From: Thalassiosira profunda
Taxonomy: Eukaryota; Bacillariophyta; Thalassiosirophyceae; Thalassiosirales; Thalassiosiraceae
NCBI GenBank assembly: GCA_036939355.1
Contig: JALLAP010000486.1
Span: forward strand, 1 to 18,797
Length of the DNA stretch: 18,797 nucleotides
Reading direction: 5' to 3'
Under the pieces are notes generated by a model. It worked only from the letters and a program-made list of their open reading frames with translations, was not told the DNA's origin and did no database searches. A program made the translations under genes and the position numbers. How positions within the stretch are numbered: the first letter of the stretch is position 1; each line of letters begins with the position of its first letter. Shown here piece by piece: positions 17,240 through 18,797 of this stretch.

Positions 17240-18797
17240 ATGGGCAAGCAGTCGAAGCGGAAGCACAAGCGGCGCTCCGGCGGCTCCGGAGCGGGGCGGC
17301 ACCACCGCCCGACCGGACTGGCCGATGACCCCGCCGCCACCGCTGCTGCAGGTGCAACCGACGAAAGCTCGCCCGTCGCCAATGTGGTGGGCAAAATCCG
17401 CCACGGCGACCCGCGCGTCCGCCACGCCGCCCTCGTCGCCTTGTCGGGGACTGTCTATGATGGATCGAGCTTGGCCTCGGCCGCCAGTGGCACCAACAGG
17501 AAAGGCGCCGAGAAGAAGGTGCATGCTTCGGACCCAACGCTGCTCCGGGCCCTCGCCGAGCGGCTGTTGGATCCCGATGTGCCCTGTGCCACCGCCGCGG
17601 CGGGATGTTTGTCGAACTACGCGTCCTTCTACTGCGGCGCCGGTGGCATGGAGGATGGAAGCGAGGGAGAGGTCGCGGCGGAGGTGATGGTGCCCATTTT
17701 ATTGCAAAGACTGCAGGGCAGTGTATCCACGCTCACCTCTCAGGGGAACCAGATGAGCAATCCCCCTCCAAGCAAGGGCGGCAAGAAGGAAGCGGAGGCC
17801 AATTCAGCCAATTCTGCTTCCACCATCGCTTCTGCCATCGAGAAGATGTGGCCTTCATTTCAGGAGCAGTGGGCCCTCCTCTCCTTATCCCTGGCGACGC
17901 TCGCCGGCCTCATCGAGAACTGTCCCCGGGCCGTGCGGCGGGCGGGGGCCAACGCCTTCCCCCAATTATTGGCGGTGCTCCCCCTTGCCAGGAGTTCGGT
18001 GGAGTTTATGAGGAAGGAGGGGGGCGGCGTGCTGGGAAGTGGTGATAAAGAGGAGCGGGAGCTGGAGCCCCTTTTGGACGGGGCGACGAACGCGGCAAGG
18101 GCGCTGCACTCGCTGCTGGACGACAATGAACCGCTCATTTCCGCTCTCCCAGTCGGGTCATTGTCTAGTGCTACTTCTGCGTCATCCTTTGGCAGTGCTA
18201 CGGCGCCGTCTCTCCTGTCAGCGGTGACAGAACTGACCAGTATCATTCCCGATTACCTCCTCCCCGACGCGGCGCGGCTGCACGCCTCCGGGGCCGTCCT
18301 ATCGCTGCGCCGGGTCATCGTTCTGGACGGCGAAATGAATGGCTCTTCGACCAAGTCCACGGACGAGGAGCAGGTGTTGGTGTCGGCGGTACAACATTGC
18401 ACCAACACGGTGGTGGTGCCAATGCTGTATTCTCTCGTCACAATCGATGAGACCTCGGACGATTATCCGGACCCGCAAGCACTGGTCTCGCAAATGATCG
18501 ACCTGTCGCAGAAGTTGTCGACTATTAAGCAAGATGCCGCCATGGAATCGCAGGTCGTACAAGAGGTCAAAGCGCGGAAGGAACCGGCGCGAGAAATTGC
18601 GCGGAGGCAGAAGAAGATGAAGGAGGAGCGGGAGGCGGCGAAGCAGGCGCAGATGCTGCAGGGAGCAGAAGGAATGGAGTTGGAAGAAGAAAAGCAAGAG
18701 TCCAAAGAAGAGGGTGCAGCAGAGGCCACGGCAGCGATGGTCGTGGAGGACGATGCTAGCAAGGAAGATGTCAATGCGCAACAACAGCAGGAAGAAG
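17240..18797 (+). CDS. SYO1: SYO1/HEATR3-like ribosomal-protein import chaperone (3' partial)
   Basis: The frame is open from ATG 17240 to the right edge: 519 residues and no stop. It starts MGKQSKRKHKRR, a short basic N-terminus typical of Syo1/HEATR3, which can act as a nuclear-import signal. Armadillo/HEAT-type helices follow: KIRHGDPRVRHAALVALSG (near 50-68), AERLLDPDVPCATAAAGCLSNYAS, and a helical block around EQWALLSLSLATLAGLIENC. From about residue 430 the sequence becomes a charged Lys/Glu/Ala-rich linker ending in an acidic, Gln-rich run, resembling the acidic insertion within Syo1 proteins; further HEAT repeats are expected beyond the window. In yeast and humans the family escorts uL18 (RPL5) and uL5 (RPL11) with 5S rRNA into ribosome assembly. 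Assignment rests on N-terminus, repeat pattern and layout; a generic ARM/HEAT protein is the alternative. Confidence 0.72.
   Translation, partial: MGKQSKRKHKRRSGGSGAGRHHRPTGLADDPAATAAAGATDESSPVANVVGKIRHGDPRVRHAALVALSGTVYDGSSLASAASGTNRKGAEKKVHASDPTLLRALAERLLDPDVPCATAAAGCLSNYASFYCGAGGMEDGSEGEVAAEVMVPILLQRLQGSVSTLTSQGNQMSNPPPSKGGKKEAEANSANSASTIASAIEKMWPSFQEQWALLSLSLATLAGLIENCPRAVRRAGANAFPQLLAVLPLARSSVEFMRKEGGGVLGSGDKEERELEPLLDGATNAARALHSLLDDNEPLISALPVGSLSSATSASSFGSATAPSLLSAVTELTSIIPDYLLPDAARLHASGAVLSLRRVIVLDGEMNGSSTKSTDEEQVLVSAVQHCTNTVVVPMLYSLVTIDETSDDYPDPQALVSQMIDLSQKLSTIKQDAAMESQVVQEVKARKEPAREIARRQKKMKEEREAAKQAQMLQGAEGMELEEEKQESKEEGAAEATAAMVVEDDASKEDVNAQQQQEE

Noticed and set aside
1..18797. 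Bacterial-type operon, mobile element, phage or CRISPR content
   Set aside because: Genes are spliced, alternate in strand and encode eukaryotic families; no transposase, integrase, terminal repeats or repeat-spacer arrays were seen.

Overview
This window is nuclear DNA of a eukaryote, most likely a photosynthetic alga with a complex, red-derived plastid. A stramenopile such as a diatom is my best guess. The grounds are GT-AG introns of 68-168 nt with GTRAGT-type donors, no bacterial operon layout, and two proteins whose N-termini look like bipartite plastid presequences with an ASAFAP-type Phe at the presumed signal-peptide cleavage site (AAFGVAP in the SET-domain protein, AASFQP in the ABC-F protein). 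The species cannot be named from sequence alone.

Layout, left to right: the C-terminal half of an M16 insulysin/nardilysin-type protease (+, runs in from the left edge); a convergent ankyrin-repeat protein (-) whose stop lies 11 nt away; a doubtful hypothetical ORF (+); a two-exon multi-pass membrane protein (-); a divergent two-exon, probably plastid-targeted SET-domain methyltransferase of the Rubisco-LSMT-like type (+); a TRP-like cation channel (+); a two-exon GDA1/CD39 apyrase/NTPDase (+); a two-exon membrane-anchored coiled-coil protein with a degenerate cyclophilin-like domain (+); a five-exon plastid-type ABC-F ATPase (-); and, sharing a 300-bp divergent spacer with it, a SYO1/HEATR3-like ribosomal-protein chaperone (+) that runs off the right edge.

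The most important structural observation concerns the assembly. All four single N characters (7787, 8874, 13964, 14664) sit between two perfect copies of exactly 72 nt. This is the signature of overlapping contigs placed end to end with a one-base gap, not of biology. Each adds 73 nt and shifts the frame. Counting each duplicated block once makes the channel (957 aa) and the cyclophilin-like protein (494 aa) single intact genes, and reconnects the C-terminal coiled coil of the ABC-F gene.

After that correction one real oddity remains: an in-frame TAG in the ABC-F gene after the second ATPase cassette, followed by 128 open codons of the expected C-terminal extension. I see no mobile elements, CRISPR arrays, RNA genes or obviously novel multi-gene system. 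Functional links between neighbours (plastid ABC-F with the ribosome-assembly chaperone, plastid methyltransferase with the membrane protein) are inferred only from shared divergent promoters.
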